From: Streptococcus merionis DSM 19192
GTDB taxonomy: Bacteria > Bacillota > Bacilli > Lactobacillales > Streptococcaceae
Assembly: GCF_000380085.1 (NCBI RefSeq)
Contig: NZ_KB904539.1
Coordinates: 186,001 to 250,000, forward strand
Reading direction: 5' to 3'
DNA: 64,000 bases
In this document: positions 1-10,103 of the stretch, in pieces
How positions within the stretch are numbered: position 1 is the stretch's first letter
Layout: each line of letters begins with the position of its first letter
Made by a program: the position numbers and the translations under genes
The notes under the pieces: generated by a model
What the model was told of the DNA's origin: nothing
Databases searched by the model: none
The model's input: the letters and a program-made list of their open reading frames with translations, nothing else

Positions 1-1
1 G

Positions 2-700
2 CAGCTTCTTCTGCCAGAAGCACGGATTTTACGGATGGATGTGGACACCACTCGAGGTAAAGGAGCGCATGAAAGGCTGTTAGAGGCATTTGGGAATCAG
101 GAGGCAGATATCCTTTTGGGAACCCAGATGATTGCTAAAGGGTTAGATTTTCCAAATGTGACCTTAGTTGGCGTATTAAATGCTGATACGGCTCTTAATC
201 TGCCAGACTTTCGGTCGTCTGAGCGGACTTTTCAACTCCTCACTCAGGTAGCTGGTCGAGCTGGTCGAGCTGATAAGGCAGGAGAAGTCATCATACAAAC
301 CTATAACCCTGAACATTATGCTATTCGCTACGCCAAAGATCAAGACTACGAAGGCTTTTACCAGTATGAGATGAAATTACGTCACCAAATGCGTTATCCA
401 CCATATGTTTACACGGTTGGAATTAGCCTTTCGCACAAGGATGAGACTTTTGTGGTCAAGCAGGCTTATCGGGTCATGACTCTTCTGCGCGAGCATCTGT
501 CTGACCAGATAGTCATTTTGGGACCAACTCCCAAACCCATTGCCCGAACGCATAACCTTTTCCATTATCAGATTTTGATTAAATATCGATTTGAAGAGCA
601 CCTGAGTCAGGTTTTGGATAACATTTTGGATCTGACTCAAGAGCGGGAAAATAAAGATCTCAAACTTTCGATAGACCATGAACCGCAAAATGTCATGTAA
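2..700 (+). CDS. priA: Primosomal protein N' (PriA helicase), C-terminal part
   Basis: This is the last 232 codons of PriA, the 3'-to-5' superfamily 2 helicase that reloads the replisome at collapsed forks. The reading frame is open from base 2, so the gene is cut by the window edge. Visible helicase motifs are LLGTQMIAKGLDFP (motif V region) and QVAGRAGRA (motif VI). They are followed by the PriA C-terminal domain with ILGPTPKPIARTHN and FHYQILIKY. The zinc-binding and Walker A parts lie upstream of the window. A terminator follows the stop codon, so it probably ends its transcription unit. Confidence 0.95.
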   Translation, partial: QLLLPEARILRMDVDTTRGKGAHERLLEAFGNQEADILLGTQMIAKGLDFPNVTLVGVLNADTALNLPDFRSSERTFQLLTQVAGRAGRADKAGEVIIQTYNPEHYAIRYAKDQDYEGFYQYEMKLRHQMRYPPYVYTVGISLSHKDETFVVKQAYRVMTLLREHLSDQIVILGPTPKPIARTHNLFHYQILIKYRFEEHLSQVLDNILDLTQERENKDLKLSIDHEPQNVM

Positions 701-708
701 CACCAAAG

Positions 709-743
709 AACAGGCTAGTTTAAGGAAAACAGCCTGTCTTTTT
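709..743 (+). terminator. Rho-independent terminator after priA
   Basis: ACAGGCT pairs with AGCCTGT across a 14-nt loop and is followed by CTTTTT. It lies just downstream of the priA stop. Confidence 0.75.
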
Positions 744-759
744 GGTATAATAGAAGGGA

Positions 760-1157
760 TTATACTCAAAGGAAATCAAAAGCTGCATCAGATAAAGAAA
801 TGGGAAAGAGGGCGATGCTCCTTTATGATGAGATAGTGATATGGATTTTGATTTTGATAGAGTATTGGTATGACAGAGATTTTGACACTTTGGTGGTAAT
901 ACTCTTCAAAAATCAAATTTAAGCATTGTCACCTATGCGATAACTGTCCAAGAGTTGCGCACTATCAGATACAAAGCCCGTTAAAAACTCAAAGCAAAAA
1001 TAGGAAAGAGACGAAGAAACTGTAGTTTCTAGGAGAAATTATACCTAAAGGTAGCCATATCCGTAAGCGAATAAAGTTCACAACGGCTACGTCTCATTTT
1101 TGCACAGAGTTTAGAGCGTGTTCAATCAGTTTGCTTTTTGATTTTTATTGAGTATAA
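760..1157. repeat. MITE-like element with terminal inverted repeats, between priA and fmt
   Basis: The left end (760-783, TTATACTCAAaggAAATCAAAA) and right end (1133-1157, read on the minus strand TTATACTCAAtaaAAATCAAAA) form terminal inverted repeats bounded by TA, as in mariner/IS630-type MITEs such as pneumococcal RUP. A second, smaller inverted pair lies inside (844-868 versus 894-919, GAGTATT/AATACTC). A block at about 931-982 closely matches 35753-35800 on the opposite strand. No credible coding sequence is present. The 445-bp gap between priA and fmt is essentially this element. Confidence 0.55.
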
Positions 1158-1188
1158 AGTTAAAAAATGTGATTAGGAGAAAAGCCAG

Positions 1189-2118
1189 ATGAAAATTATT
1201 TTTATGGGAACACCAGACTTTTCAGCAACGGTGCTTAAGGGAATTCTAGCTGACGGTCATTACGAGGTCGTTGCAGTGGTGACACAGCCTGATCGAGCAG
1301 TTGGCCGCAAGCGAGAAATGCGCATGACACCTGTGAAGGAAGTAGCGCTGGCTCATGATTTGCCGATTTTCCAGCCGGAAAAATTATCTGGTAGCTCAGA
1401 GCTTGAAGCGATTTTAGAGTTGACAGCAGATGGCATTGTAACAGCAGCTTTTGGCCAGTTTTTACCAGAGAAGCTCCTCAAAAATTTTAACTTTGCGGTT
1501 AATGTGCACGCATCACTTTTACCTAAGTACAGAGGTGGAGCGCCGATTCATTACGCTCTAATCAATGGGGAGGAACAGGCAGGTGTAACACTGATGGAGA
1601 TGGTCAAGCAGATGGATGCTGGTGATATGATTGCCAGCAAGGCCATTTCGATTACTGATGCGGATAATGTCGGTACTCTCTTTGAAAAATTAGCTATCGT
1701 GGGTCGCGATCTTCTCCTTGAAAAGCTGCCAGCCTATGCAGCTGGTGAAATTCAGCCCATCCCTCAGGACGAGAGTCAAGTCACTTTTTCACCAAATATC
1801 ACAGCAGAAGAAGAGCGCTTAGATTGGACCAAGACTAATCGTCAACTCTTTAATCAAATCCGAGGGATGAATCCATGGCCAGTTGCCCATGCACTCTTAG
1901 GAGATACTCGGTTTAAGATCTATAAAGCTAGTCCAGTCGATGGAGAAGGTCAGCCTGGTGAGATTATTGCTAAAACCAAGAAGGAGCTAATCATTGCGAC
2001 AGGTCAAGGAGCCTTGCGTCTAGAAAGGGTTCAGCCTGCTGGCAAACCGCAGATGGCTATTAGCGATTTTCTCAATGGTGTTGGCCGCACGTTGGAGGTA
2101 GGTGATTATTTTGAGTAA
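1189..2118 (+). CDS. fmt: Methionyl-tRNA formyltransferase
   Basis: Transfers a formyl group from 10-formyl-tetrahydrofolate to Met-tRNAfMet, making the initiator tRNA. It is 309 aa, the normal length. The N-terminal Rossmann domain starts [12 protein letters not shown]. The formyl-folate binding and catalytic segment [16 protein letters not shown] is at about residues 104-119, and the DAGDMI motif with the catalytic Asp is at about 142-147. The C-terminal OB-like domain binds tRNA. The start is preceded by AGGAGAA. The 3' end overlaps rsmB by a few bases, as in many Firmicutes, so the two are probably co-translated. Confidence 0.97.
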   Translation: MKIIFMGTPDFSATVLKGILADGHYEVVAVVTQPDRAVGRKREMRMTPVKEVALAHDLPIFQPEKLSGSSELEAILELTADGIVTAAFGQFLPEKLLKNFNFAVNVHASLLPKYRGGAPIHYALINGEEQAGVTLMEMVKQMDAGDMIASKAISITDADNVGTLFEKLAIVGRDLLLEKLPAYAAGEIQPIPQDESQVTFSPNITAEEERLDWTKTNRQLFNQIRGMNPWPVAHALLGDTRFKIYKASPVDGEGQPGEIIAKTKKELIIATGQGALRLERVQPAGKPQMAISDFLNGVGRTLEVGDYFE

Positions 2119-3427
2119 TAGCTGGCAAAAATCAGCTCGGGGGACTGCGCTCCTTGTTTTGGGTGAAGTCTTTGATCAAAAAGCTTACTCTAATCTTGCC
2201 CTTAATAAGGCTTTAACAGGCAGTTCTTTAAGTGCTCAGGATAAGGCACTCGTGACAGAATTGGTTTACGGTACAGTGGCTCATAAGCTGACGCTTGAGT
2301 GGTATTTGGCTCATTACATAGAAGACCGAGATAAACTGGACAGCTGGGTTTATCAGCTCCTTTTGCTCAGCCTTTACCAGTTGCTTTATCTGGATCGTCT
2401 CCCTGCTCATGCAATCGTCAATGAAGCTGTTCAGTTGGCCAAGGCCAAGCGGTCTCGTGCCGACAAATTTGTCAATGCTATCTTACGGAAAATAGACATC
2501 GCCAACTTGCCTGATTTTCAGACCATCAAACGTGTTAACAAACGGTATTCCATCCAGTATTCTCTACCAGTTTGGTTGGTCAGAACCTTGATCGAAACCT
2601 ACGGGGAGAAACGGAGCCTTGCTATCTTTGAAAGTCTTGCCCATCGCAACAAGGCCAGTGTGCGTGTGACTAGCCCTGATCGGTTAGCTGAGATAGCTGA
2701 AGCGACAGAGAGCCAACAATCCGAGCTTTCGCCAGTTGGTCTGGTCAAGGCTAGTGGCCATTTTGCAGCTAGTCAGTATTTTAAAGAGGGACTTTTGGCT
2801 ATTCAAGATGAGACCAGTCAGCTAGTGGCACCAATTATGTGTTTAGAAGGCTACGAGCAGGTCTTAGACGCTTGTGCGGCACCTGGAGGCAAGACCGTTC
2901 ATATGGCTTCTTACCTGACAACAGGCCAAATCACAGCTCTTGATCTTTATGATCATAAGCTGGATTTGATTCGTGACAATGCGAAGCGCCTAGGGGTAAT
3001 GGATAAGATTACTACTCAGAAATGTGATGCTAGAGATGTGCATCAAGTTTTTGGAGCGGATCGGTTTGATAAAATCTTGGTTGATGCGCCTTGTTCAGGG
3101 ATAGGTCTGATTCGAAGAAAGCCAGATATTCGCTATCAAAAGGATTTAGCTGATTTTGAGAGTTTGCAAAAAATCCAGCTGGAGATCTTGGATAGCGTTT
3201 GTCAAACAGTGAAAAAAGGTGGTATAATAACCTATAGTACCTGTACGGTTATTCATCAGGAAAATTTTCAAGTGATCGAGAAATTCTTGGCAAACCACCC
3301 AGAATTTGAACAAGTGATGTTGCAACATGAGCGACAAGATATCATGGTGGATGGTTGTCTCCTCATCACACCAGAACTGTATCTATCCGATGGCTTTTTC
3401 ATCGCACAGCTTAGACGAAAACTTTAA
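2111..3427 (+). CDS. rsmB: 16S rRNA m5C967 methyltransferase RsmB (Sun)
   Basis: SAM-dependent enzyme that methylates C967 of 16S rRNA. It has an N-terminal NusB-like RNA-binding domain (about residues 1-135) and a C-terminal Rossmann methyltransferase with the SAM motif [11 protein letters not shown] (about 252-262). The two expected cysteines are in DAPCSG (about 328) and YSTCT (about 375). The start is uncertain: TTG at 2111 (product beginning with the codons for [10 protein letters not shown]) is better spaced from GGAGG at 2094-2098 than the GTG at 2102, which lies only 3 nt away. It overlaps fmt and leads into the phosphatase/kinase pair. Confidence 0.93.
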   Translation: MSNSWQKSARGTALLVLGEVFDQKAYSNLALNKALTGSSLSAQDKALVTELVYGTVAHKLTLEWYLAHYIEDRDKLDSWVYQLLLLSLYQLLYLDRLPAHAIVNEAVQLAKAKRSRADKFVNAILRKIDIANLPDFQTIKRVNKRYSIQYSLPVWLVRTLIETYGEKRSLAIFESLAHRNKASVRVTSPDRLAEIAEATESQQSELSPVGLVKASGHFAASQYFKEGLLAIQDETSQLVAPIMCLEGYEQVLDACAAPGGKTVHMASYLTTGQITALDLYDHKLDLIRDNAKRLGVMDKITTQKCDARDVHQVFGADRFDKILVDAPCSGIGLIRRKPDIRYQKDLADFESLQKIQLEILDSVCQTVKKGGIITYSTCTVIHQENFQVIEKFLANHPEFEQVMLQHERQDIMVDGCLLITPELYLSDGFFIAQLRRKL

Positions 3428-3451
3428 CAATGGGAAGGAAACTTACCTAGA

Positions 3452-4189
3452 ATGCAAATTTCATTATTAACCAATGTTGGGCAGAAACGCTCCAACAATC
3501 AAGACTATGTCAATGTTTATGCCAACAAACAGGGAGTTCAACTCATCATTCTTGCAGATGGTATGGGTGGTCACAGGGCTGGCAATATTGCCAGCGAGCT
3601 AGCTACGACAGAACTTGGAAGTTTATGGGTTCAAACAGCTATTGCTGACCTAAACAGTGTTCGTGAATGGTATGTAGAGCATTTAGAAGCGGTTAATCAC
3701 ACCATTCGAGCCAAAGGAGAGCAAGAAGAATTTCACGGCATGGGAACAACCCTTGAAGCGGTTGTTATCATTGATAATCAGATGATTTATGCCCACATCG
3801 GAGACTCTCGGATTAACCTGATTCGAGGAGAAGAGCTAGAAGTGTTAACTAGCGATCACTCACTGGTTAATGCCCTTCTTAAGGCAGGTCAAATCACTCC
3901 TGAAGAGGCAGCTGCTCACCCACAGAAGAACATCATTACCCAGTCAATTGGTCAAAAAGATCCTGTGGAGCCAGACATTGCTATAAAGACCTTGGAGATG
4001 GGGGATTATATCGTTATCAATAGTGATGGCTTGACCAATATGATTTCCAATCAGGATATTTACGACATCATGGTTAGCGACGTTTCCTTGGATGATAAGG
4101 CAGAAACCTTAATTCGCTTTGCTAATAATGCAGGAGGTTTGGATAACATTACAGTCGCACTTGTCTACATTGACAAGGAGGAGAGCTAA
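3452..4189 (+). CDS. pppL: PP2C-type Ser/Thr protein phosphatase
   Basis: Metal-dependent PPM/PP2C phosphatase of 245 aa that reverses phosphorylation by the downstream kinase. Motifs visible are [11 protein letters not shown] (about 34-44), GMGTTLE, HIGDSRI, SDGLTN and DNITVAL, which carry the metal-binding aspartates. There is no membrane segment, so the enzyme is cytoplasmic. Its stop codon overlaps the start of the kinase (TAATG). Family knowledge: Stp1/PhpP-StkP pairs control cell division, cell-wall synthesis and competence in streptococci. The symbol pppL follows S. mutans usage. Confidence 0.95.
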   Translation: MQISLLTNVGQKRSNNQDYVNVYANKQGVQLIILADGMGGHRAGNIASELATTELGSLWVQTAIADLNSVREWYVEHLEAVNHTIRAKGEQEEFHGMGTTLEAVVIIDNQMIYAHIGDSRINLIRGEELEVLTSDHSLVNALLKAGQITPEEAAAHPQKNIITQSIGQKDPVEPDIAIKTLEMGDYIVINSDGLTNMISNQDIYDIMVSDVSLDDKAETLIRFANNAGGLDNITVALVYIDKEES

Positions 4190-6018
4190 TGATTCAAATC
4201 GGGAAAATATTCGCTGGACGGTACAAGGTTATTGAGCAAATTGGCCGAGGTGGAATGGCGGATGTTTATCTGGCAAGAGACCTCATTCTAGACGGCGAGG
4301 AAGTTGCAGTCAAGGTCTTAAGAACCAATTACCAGACAGATCAGGTAGCGATTCAACGTTTCCAGCGTGAAGCGCGAGCCATGGCTGATCTGGATCATCC
4401 AAATATCGTCCGCATTAGCGACATCGGAGAGGAAGATGGCCAGCAGTACCTAGCCATGGAATATGTTGATGCCTTAGACCTTAAAAAATATATTCAAGAT
4501 AAGGCACCTTTTTCAAATGAGGAAGCCGTTCGTGTTATGGCACAGATCCTCTTGGCCATGCGGCTTGCTCATCAGCAAGGTATTGTCCATCGCGATATCA
4601 AGCCACAAAATGTCCTTTTGACAAAAGAAGGCACCGCTAAGGTGACCGATTTTGGGATTGCAGTCGCTTTCGCAGAAACCAGCCTAACTCAAACCAATTC
4701 CATGCTAGGCTCTGTTCATTACCTGTCACCTGAACAGGCGCGTGGTTCAAAAGCCACAGTCCAAAGTGACATTTATGCCATGGGGATTGTTCTTTACGAA
4801 ATGCTGACGGGCCATATTCCTTATGACGGGGATTCGGCTGTTACCATTGCACTTCAGCATTTTCAGAAACCTCTGCCATCAATCATTGCAGAAAATCCAA
4901 AAGTCCCTCAAGCTCTTGAAAATGTTGTCATCAAAGCGACAGCAAAGAAGTTATCTGACCGTTATCAAACTGTAGAGGACATGTATACAGACCTGGTGAC
5001 TTGCTTGTCGCCGAGGCATCAACTAGATCGTAAACTAATCTTTTCAGACAATAAAGTAGACAGTAAAGTATTGCCAAAAGTGACACCTCCTCCTCAAGAG
5101 GTTTCGCGCCAAGAAGAGTTGCGTGTGCCTGAGGAAGAATACTCGCATCCCTATGAATCCAATGACGACTACAAACCTAAACGTCGGATGCGTATGCGGT
5201 TTAAAGTGCTTTTTGGGGCTATTTTCTTGACACTTTTAGCTTTAGTGGCAATTTTCCTGACCAGTCCTACAACAGTGATAGTTCCAGATGTTGCAGGACA
5301 AACGCTGGAAGCAGCACAACAAACGCTTGCTAAGGCTGGCTTGAGAGTTGATCAAGTGCGTAAGGAATCTAGCGATACCGTCCCTGAAGGAACAGTTATC
5401 GCAACTGATCCTGAGAGTGGAACCAGCAAGCGCAAGCATTCTTCTGTCAAGATTATTGTATCCAAAGGAGATCGTGATTTTACTTTGGAAGATTATGTCG
5501 GTCAAGCCTATAGCGATGTGGTCAATGCCTTAACTGAGCGAGGTGTGGATGAATCCTATATCAAACTGGAAGAGGTTGAAAACGGAGACCATCAGGTCGG
5601 AACCATTATTGAACAGTCGCTTGAAGCAGGGACTTTGTATGATTTAGATAAACCTAAGAGAATCACTTTTAAGGTTGCTAAAGCGCAGTCTACTGTCATG
5701 ATGCCTAATTTGACTGGCTTAACCTATAAACAGGCCGTCAACGTTCTGGTTGGATTGGGGATTAAAGCCAATCAAATCACCACTGTTCCAGAAGCAATTA
5801 GTGCCACAGCAGTTGTAGAATCCCAGAGTATCTACGCTTTCACAGAAATTTATCCAGAAACGGTTAATATCGTTCTTCATTTTGCTGCAGAGGAATCAAC
5901 ATCGTCGTCTTCTACCAATGCTTCCTCAACAAGACCGACAAGATCATCTAGCAGCACTGAACCGTCATCCGATACCGATACGGATGCGTCAACTGATGAC
6001 GATAATGCTGGTGAATAA
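4189..6018 (+). CDS. stkP: PASTA-domain Ser/Thr protein kinase (StkP/PknB)
   Basis: Membrane eukaryotic-type kinase of 609 aa. The kinase domain (about 10-275) shows [20 protein letters not shown] (about 134-141), DFGIA and the activation loop. A basic juxtamembrane region leads to one transmembrane helix at about 345-365. The extracellular part has three PASTA repeats (about 366-432, 433-502 and 503-571), as in the S. mutans kinase; pneumococcal StkP has four. It ends in an unusual low-complexity Ser/Thr/Asp-rich tail of about 40 residues. It senses muropeptides or lipid II in the family. A terminator follows. Confidence 0.96.
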   Translation: MIQIGKIFAGRYKVIEQIGRGGMADVYLARDLILDGEEVAVKVLRTNYQTDQVAIQRFQREARAMADLDHPNIVRISDIGEEDGQQYLAMEYVDALDLKKYIQDKAPFSNEEAVRVMAQILLAMRLAHQQGIVHRDIKPQNVLLTKEGTAKVTDFGIAVAFAETSLTQTNSMLGSVHYLSPEQARGSKATVQSDIYAMGIVLYEMLTGHIPYDGDSAVTIALQHFQKPLPSIIAENPKVPQALENVVIKATAKKLSDRYQTVEDMYTDLVTCLSPRHQLDRKLIFSDNKVDSKVLPKVTPPPQEVSRQEELRVPEEEYSHPYESNDDYKPKRRMRMRFKVLFGAIFLTLLALVAIFLTSPTTVIVPDVAGQTLEAAQQTLAKAGLRVDQVRKESSDTVPEGTVIATDPESGTSKRKHSSVKIIVSKGDRDFTLEDYVGQAYSDVVNALTERGVDESYIKLEEVENGDHQVGTIIEQSLEAGTLYDLDKPKRITFKVAKAQSTVMMPNLTGLTYKQAVNVLVGLGIKANQITTVPEAISATAVVESQSIYAFTEIYPETVNIVLHFAAEESTSSSSTNASSTRPTRSSSSTEPSSDTDTDASTDDDNAGE

Positions 6019-6056
6019 TTAAAAACGTAGGGTCTGTATCCAGAAAGCTATTCCAT

Positions 6057-6101
6057 AAAAGTTAGACAAATCGTATCAAAAGCGACTGTCTAACTTTTTT
6101 T
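6057..6101 (+). terminator. Terminator after stkP
   Basis: AAAGTTAGACA pairs with TGTCTAACTTT and is followed by a T run. It separates the kinase unit from liaFSR, which therefore needs its own promoter in 6102-6274; a TAAAAT at 6242-6247 is a possible -10. Confidence 0.85.
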
Positions 6102-6274
6102 GACTCTCAAAAACGAGTATTACTCTGTCAAGATCAATATCTGATGTTGCTACTTCACCATAAGAAACCACCGTCCTTCCCTTTTTAAGCCTTTGGGTAG
6201 AAATTCCACCCCTAGACGGATTCAAAATATGTATTTTTTGGTAAAATAAGAATACTAGAATATAGGGACTGATT

Positions 6275-6976
6275 ATGAAAAAAATACAACTTTTTTTGAC
6301 CATTGAAGCGATTTTGCTAGCGATGGCCTTGCTGGACATTATGTCGACAGATTTTCCGCGCTTTGTCCTACTTCTCTTCTTACTCATCTTAGGGATTCGC
6401 TTTTATCTTGGGAATGATTCGGGCAATCTTGTACTGACCAGTGCAGCCCTCTTGCTCTTTTTTACCATTATGGCTAATCCCTATGTCATCTTGGCGATTA
6501 TTTTGGGAGTCATTTACATGATGATCAACTCCTTTTCTCGCATGCAAAAAAGGGAAAATTATCAGTTTATCCAGATCGACCAAGCTCCGAGACGCGTTAA
6601 ACGTGAACGCATGCAGTGGTTTGGTAATCAGGATTACTTTAGCGAAAGTACGGTTTACCCCTTTGATGATGTCAATATTGTCCGTGTTTTTGGAAACGAT
6701 GTGATTGATTTGACAGAAGTTGCATTGGCTGGTATGGATAATGTCATTCTCATTCGAAAGACCTTTGGCACAACACGGATCGTTGTTCCTGTTGGGGTGG
6801 AAGTTGATTTGACGACCTCTGCCGTTTATGGCCATTTGGAGTTTTTAGACTTAGTCGGAACAGATTTACGAAATGAATCTGTCAAATTCCAGAGCCATGA
6901 TTTTTTAAACGCTCAAAAGAAAGTCAAGATTGTTTGCAACACGCTTTTTGGTGATATTGAGGTAAGTCGCCAATGA
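6275..6976 (+). CDS. liaF: LiaF, membrane regulator of the LiaSR two-component system
   Basis: A 233-aa protein with about four hydrophobic helices in the first ~95 residues (paired hairpins at about 5-45 and 52-90) and a soluble C-terminal domain of LiaF/YvqF type. Family role: it holds the histidine kinase LiaS inactive until cell-envelope stress (lipid II cycle inhibitors, cationic peptides). It overlaps liaS by 4 bp (ATGA). The adjacent PASTA kinase/phosphatase pair is the usual streptococcal arrangement. Confidence 0.9.
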   Translation: MKKIQLFLTIEAILLAMALLDIMSTDFPRFVLLLFLLILGIRFYLGNDSGNLVLTSAALLLFFTIMANPYVILAIILGVIYMMINSFSRMQKRENYQFIQIDQAPRRVKRERMQWFGNQDYFSESTVYPFDDVNIVRVFGNDVIDLTEVALAGMDNVILIRKTFGTTRIVVPVGVEVDLTTSAVYGHLEFLDLVGTDLRNESVKFQSHDFLNAQKKVKIVCNTLFGDIEVSRQ

Positions 6977-7983
6977 GAAAATCACAAGTTTTACTGATAT
7001 TCGTCTACTCAGTGGTGATTGTCTTTATGATTGCAACGACTGTGACGTCACTTTTTCAGATAGATTTGCTGAGCTATGCAGACAATCCTTTCTTCTTGTC
7101 GCGATTTGGATTGATCATCGGACTCTTTGGCCTTTCTTTATCCATGGTTGTTCTCGTTTTGCTTCAAATCGCAACCCTGAATACGCGTTATCAGCTCAAT
7201 CGTCAGCTCAAACGGATTTTGAATAATCAGCCCTTGCGCAAACAAGCAGATGACGAGTATAGCTTGATTCTCCAGCGTTTGTCTAACAAGATGAACGAAG
7301 TGACAACCAGTTTACAACAGATTGAAAATGGAGAACTTGAAAGTAGGGAAACCATCGTTGAAGAAGAAAGAAAGCGTGTGGCTCGTGACCTGCACGATAC
7401 AGTCAGTCAAGAACTCTTTGCAGCAAGTATGATTCTCTCAGGCCTCTCAGGTCAGCTGCCCGCTCTGCAAAAGGAACAAATTGGACAGCAATTACAAACG
7501 GTCAGTGGTATTCTAGACTCGGCCCAAAAAGAGTTGCGAATTTTACTCTTGCATTTGAGGCCGCTTGAGCTTGAAGGCAGAACGCTGGTAGATGGCTTTC
7601 ACCTCATTCTCCAAGAAGTTAAGGATAAGAGCGATGTTAAAGTCATTTTTAACCACGATGATATTACGATTCCGAAAAATATGGAAGCTCACATTTTTCG
7701 AATTGCCCAAGAATTTATCAACAATACTCTGCGCCATGCTCAAGCCAAAAACTTAGCTGTCTATCTTTTTCAAAATGACCATGAACTGCAACTACGGATG
7801 ACCGATGACGGGATTGGATATGACCCGCAGGAAATTGGTGAAGTTAGCTATGGCTTGAAGAATATCAGAGAGCGCGTGGCTGATATGGCTGGTACAGTGA
7901 GAGTAACAACAGCTCCCCGCAAGGGTGTAGCCATGGATATACGAATTCCAATTATGAGGAGGAGAGACAATGAACACGATTAA
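6973..7983 (+). CDS. liaS: LiaS, cell-envelope-stress sensor histidine kinase
   Basis: A 336-aa NarL-family (HisKA_3) kinase. Two transmembrane helices at about 8-30 and 42-67 enclose only a short extracytoplasmic loop, typical of 'intramembrane-sensing' kinases. A HAMP-like linker precedes the phosphoacceptor motif ARDLHDTVSQE (His near 142). The HATPase domain has NNTLRHAQAKN (N box) and DDGIGYD/GLKNIRERV (G boxes). Its end overlaps liaR by 14 bp. Confidence 0.94.
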   Translation: MRKSQVLLIFVYSVVIVFMIATTVTSLFQIDLLSYADNPFFLSRFGLIIGLFGLSLSMVVLVLLQIATLNTRYQLNRQLKRILNNQPLRKQADDEYSLILQRLSNKMNEVTTSLQQIENGELESRETIVEEERKRVARDLHDTVSQELFAASMILSGLSGQLPALQKEQIGQQLQTVSGILDSAQKELRILLLHLRPLELEGRTLVDGFHLILQEVKDKSDVKVIFNHDDITIPKNMEAHIFRIAQEFINNTLRHAQAKNLAVYLFQNDHELQLRMTDDGIGYDPQEIGEVSYGLKNIRERVADMAGTVRVTTAPRKGVAMDIRIPIMRRRDNEHD

Positions 7984-8608
7984 AGTTATTTTGGTTGATG
8001 ATCACCAGATGGTTCGATTAGGTTTGAAAAGTTATCTGGATATGCAAAGCGATGTTGAAGTGATTGCTGAGGCAGATAATGGTCGTATTGGTGTTGAAAA
8101 GGCCTTAGAATTAAAACCAGATGTCATTATCATGGACTTGGTCATGCCTGAGATGACTGGAAGTGAAGCGACGCTGGCTATTTTGAAAGAATGGCCAGAA
8201 GCGAAGATCTTGGTTTTGACCTCTTATTTGGATAATGCCAAAATTTACCCCGTCTTAGAAGCAGGGGCTAAAGGCTATATGCTCAAGACTTCCAGTGCGG
8301 ATGAAATTCTAAATGCCATTCGTAAAGTAGCAGTCGGAGAAGTTGCTATTGAGACAGAGGTTGACAAGAAAGTCCAAGACATCAACGTCAACGCTCCCTT
8401 GCATCAGCAACTGACTGCTCGCGAACGCGATATCCTGGCCCTTCTGTCCAAAGGCTATGACAATCAACGGATTGCTGATGAAAGCTTTATCTCCCTCAAA
8501 ACTGTCAAGACCCATGTGTCCAATATTCTGGCTAAACTGGATGTTTCTGATCGGACTCAAGCAGTTGTCTATGCCTTTGAGCACGGCCTTGTAGAAGATG
8601 ATAATTAG
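7970..8608 (+). CDS. liaR: LiaR, NarL-type response regulator
   Basis: A 212-aa response regulator, partner of LiaS. The receiver domain starts KVILVDDHQMVR, has the phosphoacceptor Asp in IIMDLVMPEM (about 56) and a conserved Lys in MLKTSS. The C-terminal LuxR/NarL helix-turn-helix is at about 145-205 (LTARERDILALLSKG, KTVKTHVSNIL). In streptococci it activates envelope-stress genes including its own operon. A long hairpin terminator follows and also serves the convergent PTS operon. Confidence 0.95.
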   Translation: MNTIKVILVDDHQMVRLGLKSYLDMQSDVEVIAEADNGRIGVEKALELKPDVIIMDLVMPEMTGSEATLAILKEWPEAKILVLTSYLDNAKIYPVLEAGAKGYMLKTSSADEILNAIRKVAVGEVAIETEVDKKVQDINVNAPLHQQLTARERDILALLSKGYDNQRIADESFISLKTVKTHVSNILAKLDVSDRTQAVVYAFEHGLVEDDN

Positions 8609-8696
8609 CACTTGTCAAAAATCACATGAGTTGACCATGCTGGACTCAATTTACCTAAGGTTTCCTTGTTTCGTTAGATATTGATTTTTGTAAACT

Positions 8697-8769
8697 AAAA
8701 AAGTGGCACACAAACAATGCTTGAGACTCTAAGATGAGTTGCTCAGCCAAAGTTGTGTGTCACTTTTTT
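8697..8769. terminator. Bidirectional terminator between liaR and the PTS EIIC gene
   Basis: AAAAAAGTGGCACACAA pairs with TTGTGTGTCACTTTTTT across a loop of about 40 nt. It has an A tract on one side and a T tract on the other, so it can stop transcription from both converging genes. Confidence 0.75.
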
Positions 8770-8774
8770 ATGAT

Positions 8775-10103
8775 TTACGAATTTGTTCCGTTCATAACAT
8801 CAGCCGTTTGGGCGATTTCATTTCTATAGGCAATGTTATCTTGGATTTTGAAAAATGGAAAATAGACAGCTGTCGAGAGTGATAAAATAATGATTTGGAT
8901 CAGTGCTCCCTGCCAACCCCCAACCATAAATCCTGAAATGATAGCCGGTGTGCTCCAAGGAAGGATAATGCCTGAAAATGGAGCCATAAAGCCTACTGCA
9001 ATCGCTAAATAAACAATGATAGCTGACAGAACAGGAACCAGTACAAATGGGATAAACATAACAGGGTTCATAACGATTGGAAGCCCGAAAACAATAGGTT
9101 CATTAACATTAAAAATAGTTGGCAGAAGAGCGACTTTTCCTAGTGCCTTGTATTGTTGTGACTTCGCTGAGAGGAGCATGGCAATAACAATTCCAAATGT
9201 AATGCCAGAACCAGATAGAATTAAAAAACTGTCTAAAAACTGCTGGGTGACAATATGTGCCCCATTTGAGACACTCAGCTCGCCACTAGCTAACAATGCT
9301 TTATTGGCATCAAGATTAGAGAGTAACAGAGCTGTGACGATACCATTGACAACTGACTGTCCATGGACACCGAACCACCATAATAAAGAGATAAAAAAGG
9401 CGATACCGATTGCTCCAGGAAGGGAACTTGTTAAGCCTTGTAGCGGTGTTTGAATAACGTTATAGATCAGCTCAATAAAGGTGCCACCATTTGTCAAGGC
9501 TTTAGAGATGATATAAATTAGCATAGCTAATAAGAAGATGACAAAGGCTGGAACCATCGCTTCGAATTGTTTGGCAATGACAGCAGGAACCTGCTTTGGC
9601 ATTTTAATAATGAATCTTCTCTGAATAAAGTAGGAGTAGATAGCACCGACGCTCAGCCCTATAATAATCGCTCCGATGATACCTTGTCCCCCGAACCATA
9701 CTTTACTAATGGCATCGCTAATTGGTTCACCAACATCAGGAACATAGGATGATTTCAGAGTGATAAAAAATGCAGATAAAGACAGTACACCTGATGGGAG
9801 AGGTTCAACCTGACTATTTTTAGCATAGGAATAACCAATTGAGAAGCAGGAGACTAACCCCATAATGGCAAAAGTCCCCGCATAAACCTGCATAAAAGGT
9901 TCAGTCCATTCTGCTCCAAAGACACTGGCAATAGTACTGTTGAGGTTTTCAAAAGGCAATTGTCCAATAATGAGAAAAATACTGCCAACAACCGTTAAAG
10001 GTAAGATAGCGAGCATCCCATCTTTAAGAGCAATGACACCTTTCATATTAACAAATCGGGTAATAGGAATAATCCACTTTTGTAACTTTTCTTGATTCAT
10101 CAT
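8775..10103 (-). CDS. PTS EIIC, lactose/cellobiose family
   Basis: Membrane permease (442 aa, about ten hydrophobic segments) of a Lac-type PTS. The N-terminal region (KLQKWIIPITRFV, LKDGMLAILPLTVVGSIFL), the loop with WFGVHGQSVVNGI and the NVNEPIVFGLPIV motif are characteristic of EIIC-Cel/Lac proteins. It is last in the leftward EIIA-EIIB-EIIC operon and overlaps EIIB by 4 bp. The substrate is not readable from sequence. Context (glycyl radical enzyme, aldolase, GldA across the divergent promoter) suggests a 1,5-anhydrohexitol rather than cellobiose; this is inference. Confidence 0.93.
   Translation of the reverse strand: MMNQEKLQKWIIPITRFVNMKGVIALKDGMLAILPLTVVGSIFLIIGQLPFENLNSTIASVFGAEWTEPFMQVYAGTFAIMGLVSCFSIGYSYAKNSQVEPLPSGVLSLSAFFITLKSSYVPDVGEPISDAISKVWFGGQGIIGAIIIGLSVGAIYSYFIQRRFIIKMPKQVPAVIAKQFEAMVPAFVIFLLAMLIYIISKALTNGGTFIELIYNVIQTPLQGLTSSLPGAIGIAFFISLLWWFGVHGQSVVNGIVTALLLSNLDANKALLASGELSVSNGAHIVTQQFLDSFLILSGSGITFGIVIAMLLSAKSQQYKALGKVALLPTIFNVNEPIVFGLPIVMNPVMFIPFVLVPVLSAIIVYLAIAVGFMAPFSGIILPWSTPAIISGFMVGGWQGALIQIIILSLSTAVYFPFFKIQDNIAYRNEIAQTADVMNGTNS

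Noticed and set aside
6389-6835. 148-codon frame antisense to liaF
   Set aside because: Antisense to a well-supported gene, with no ribosome binding site and a composition typical of shadow frames.
9016-9453. 145-codon frame antisense to EIIC
   Set aside because: Shadow frame. The EIIC protein on the minus strand explains this region.
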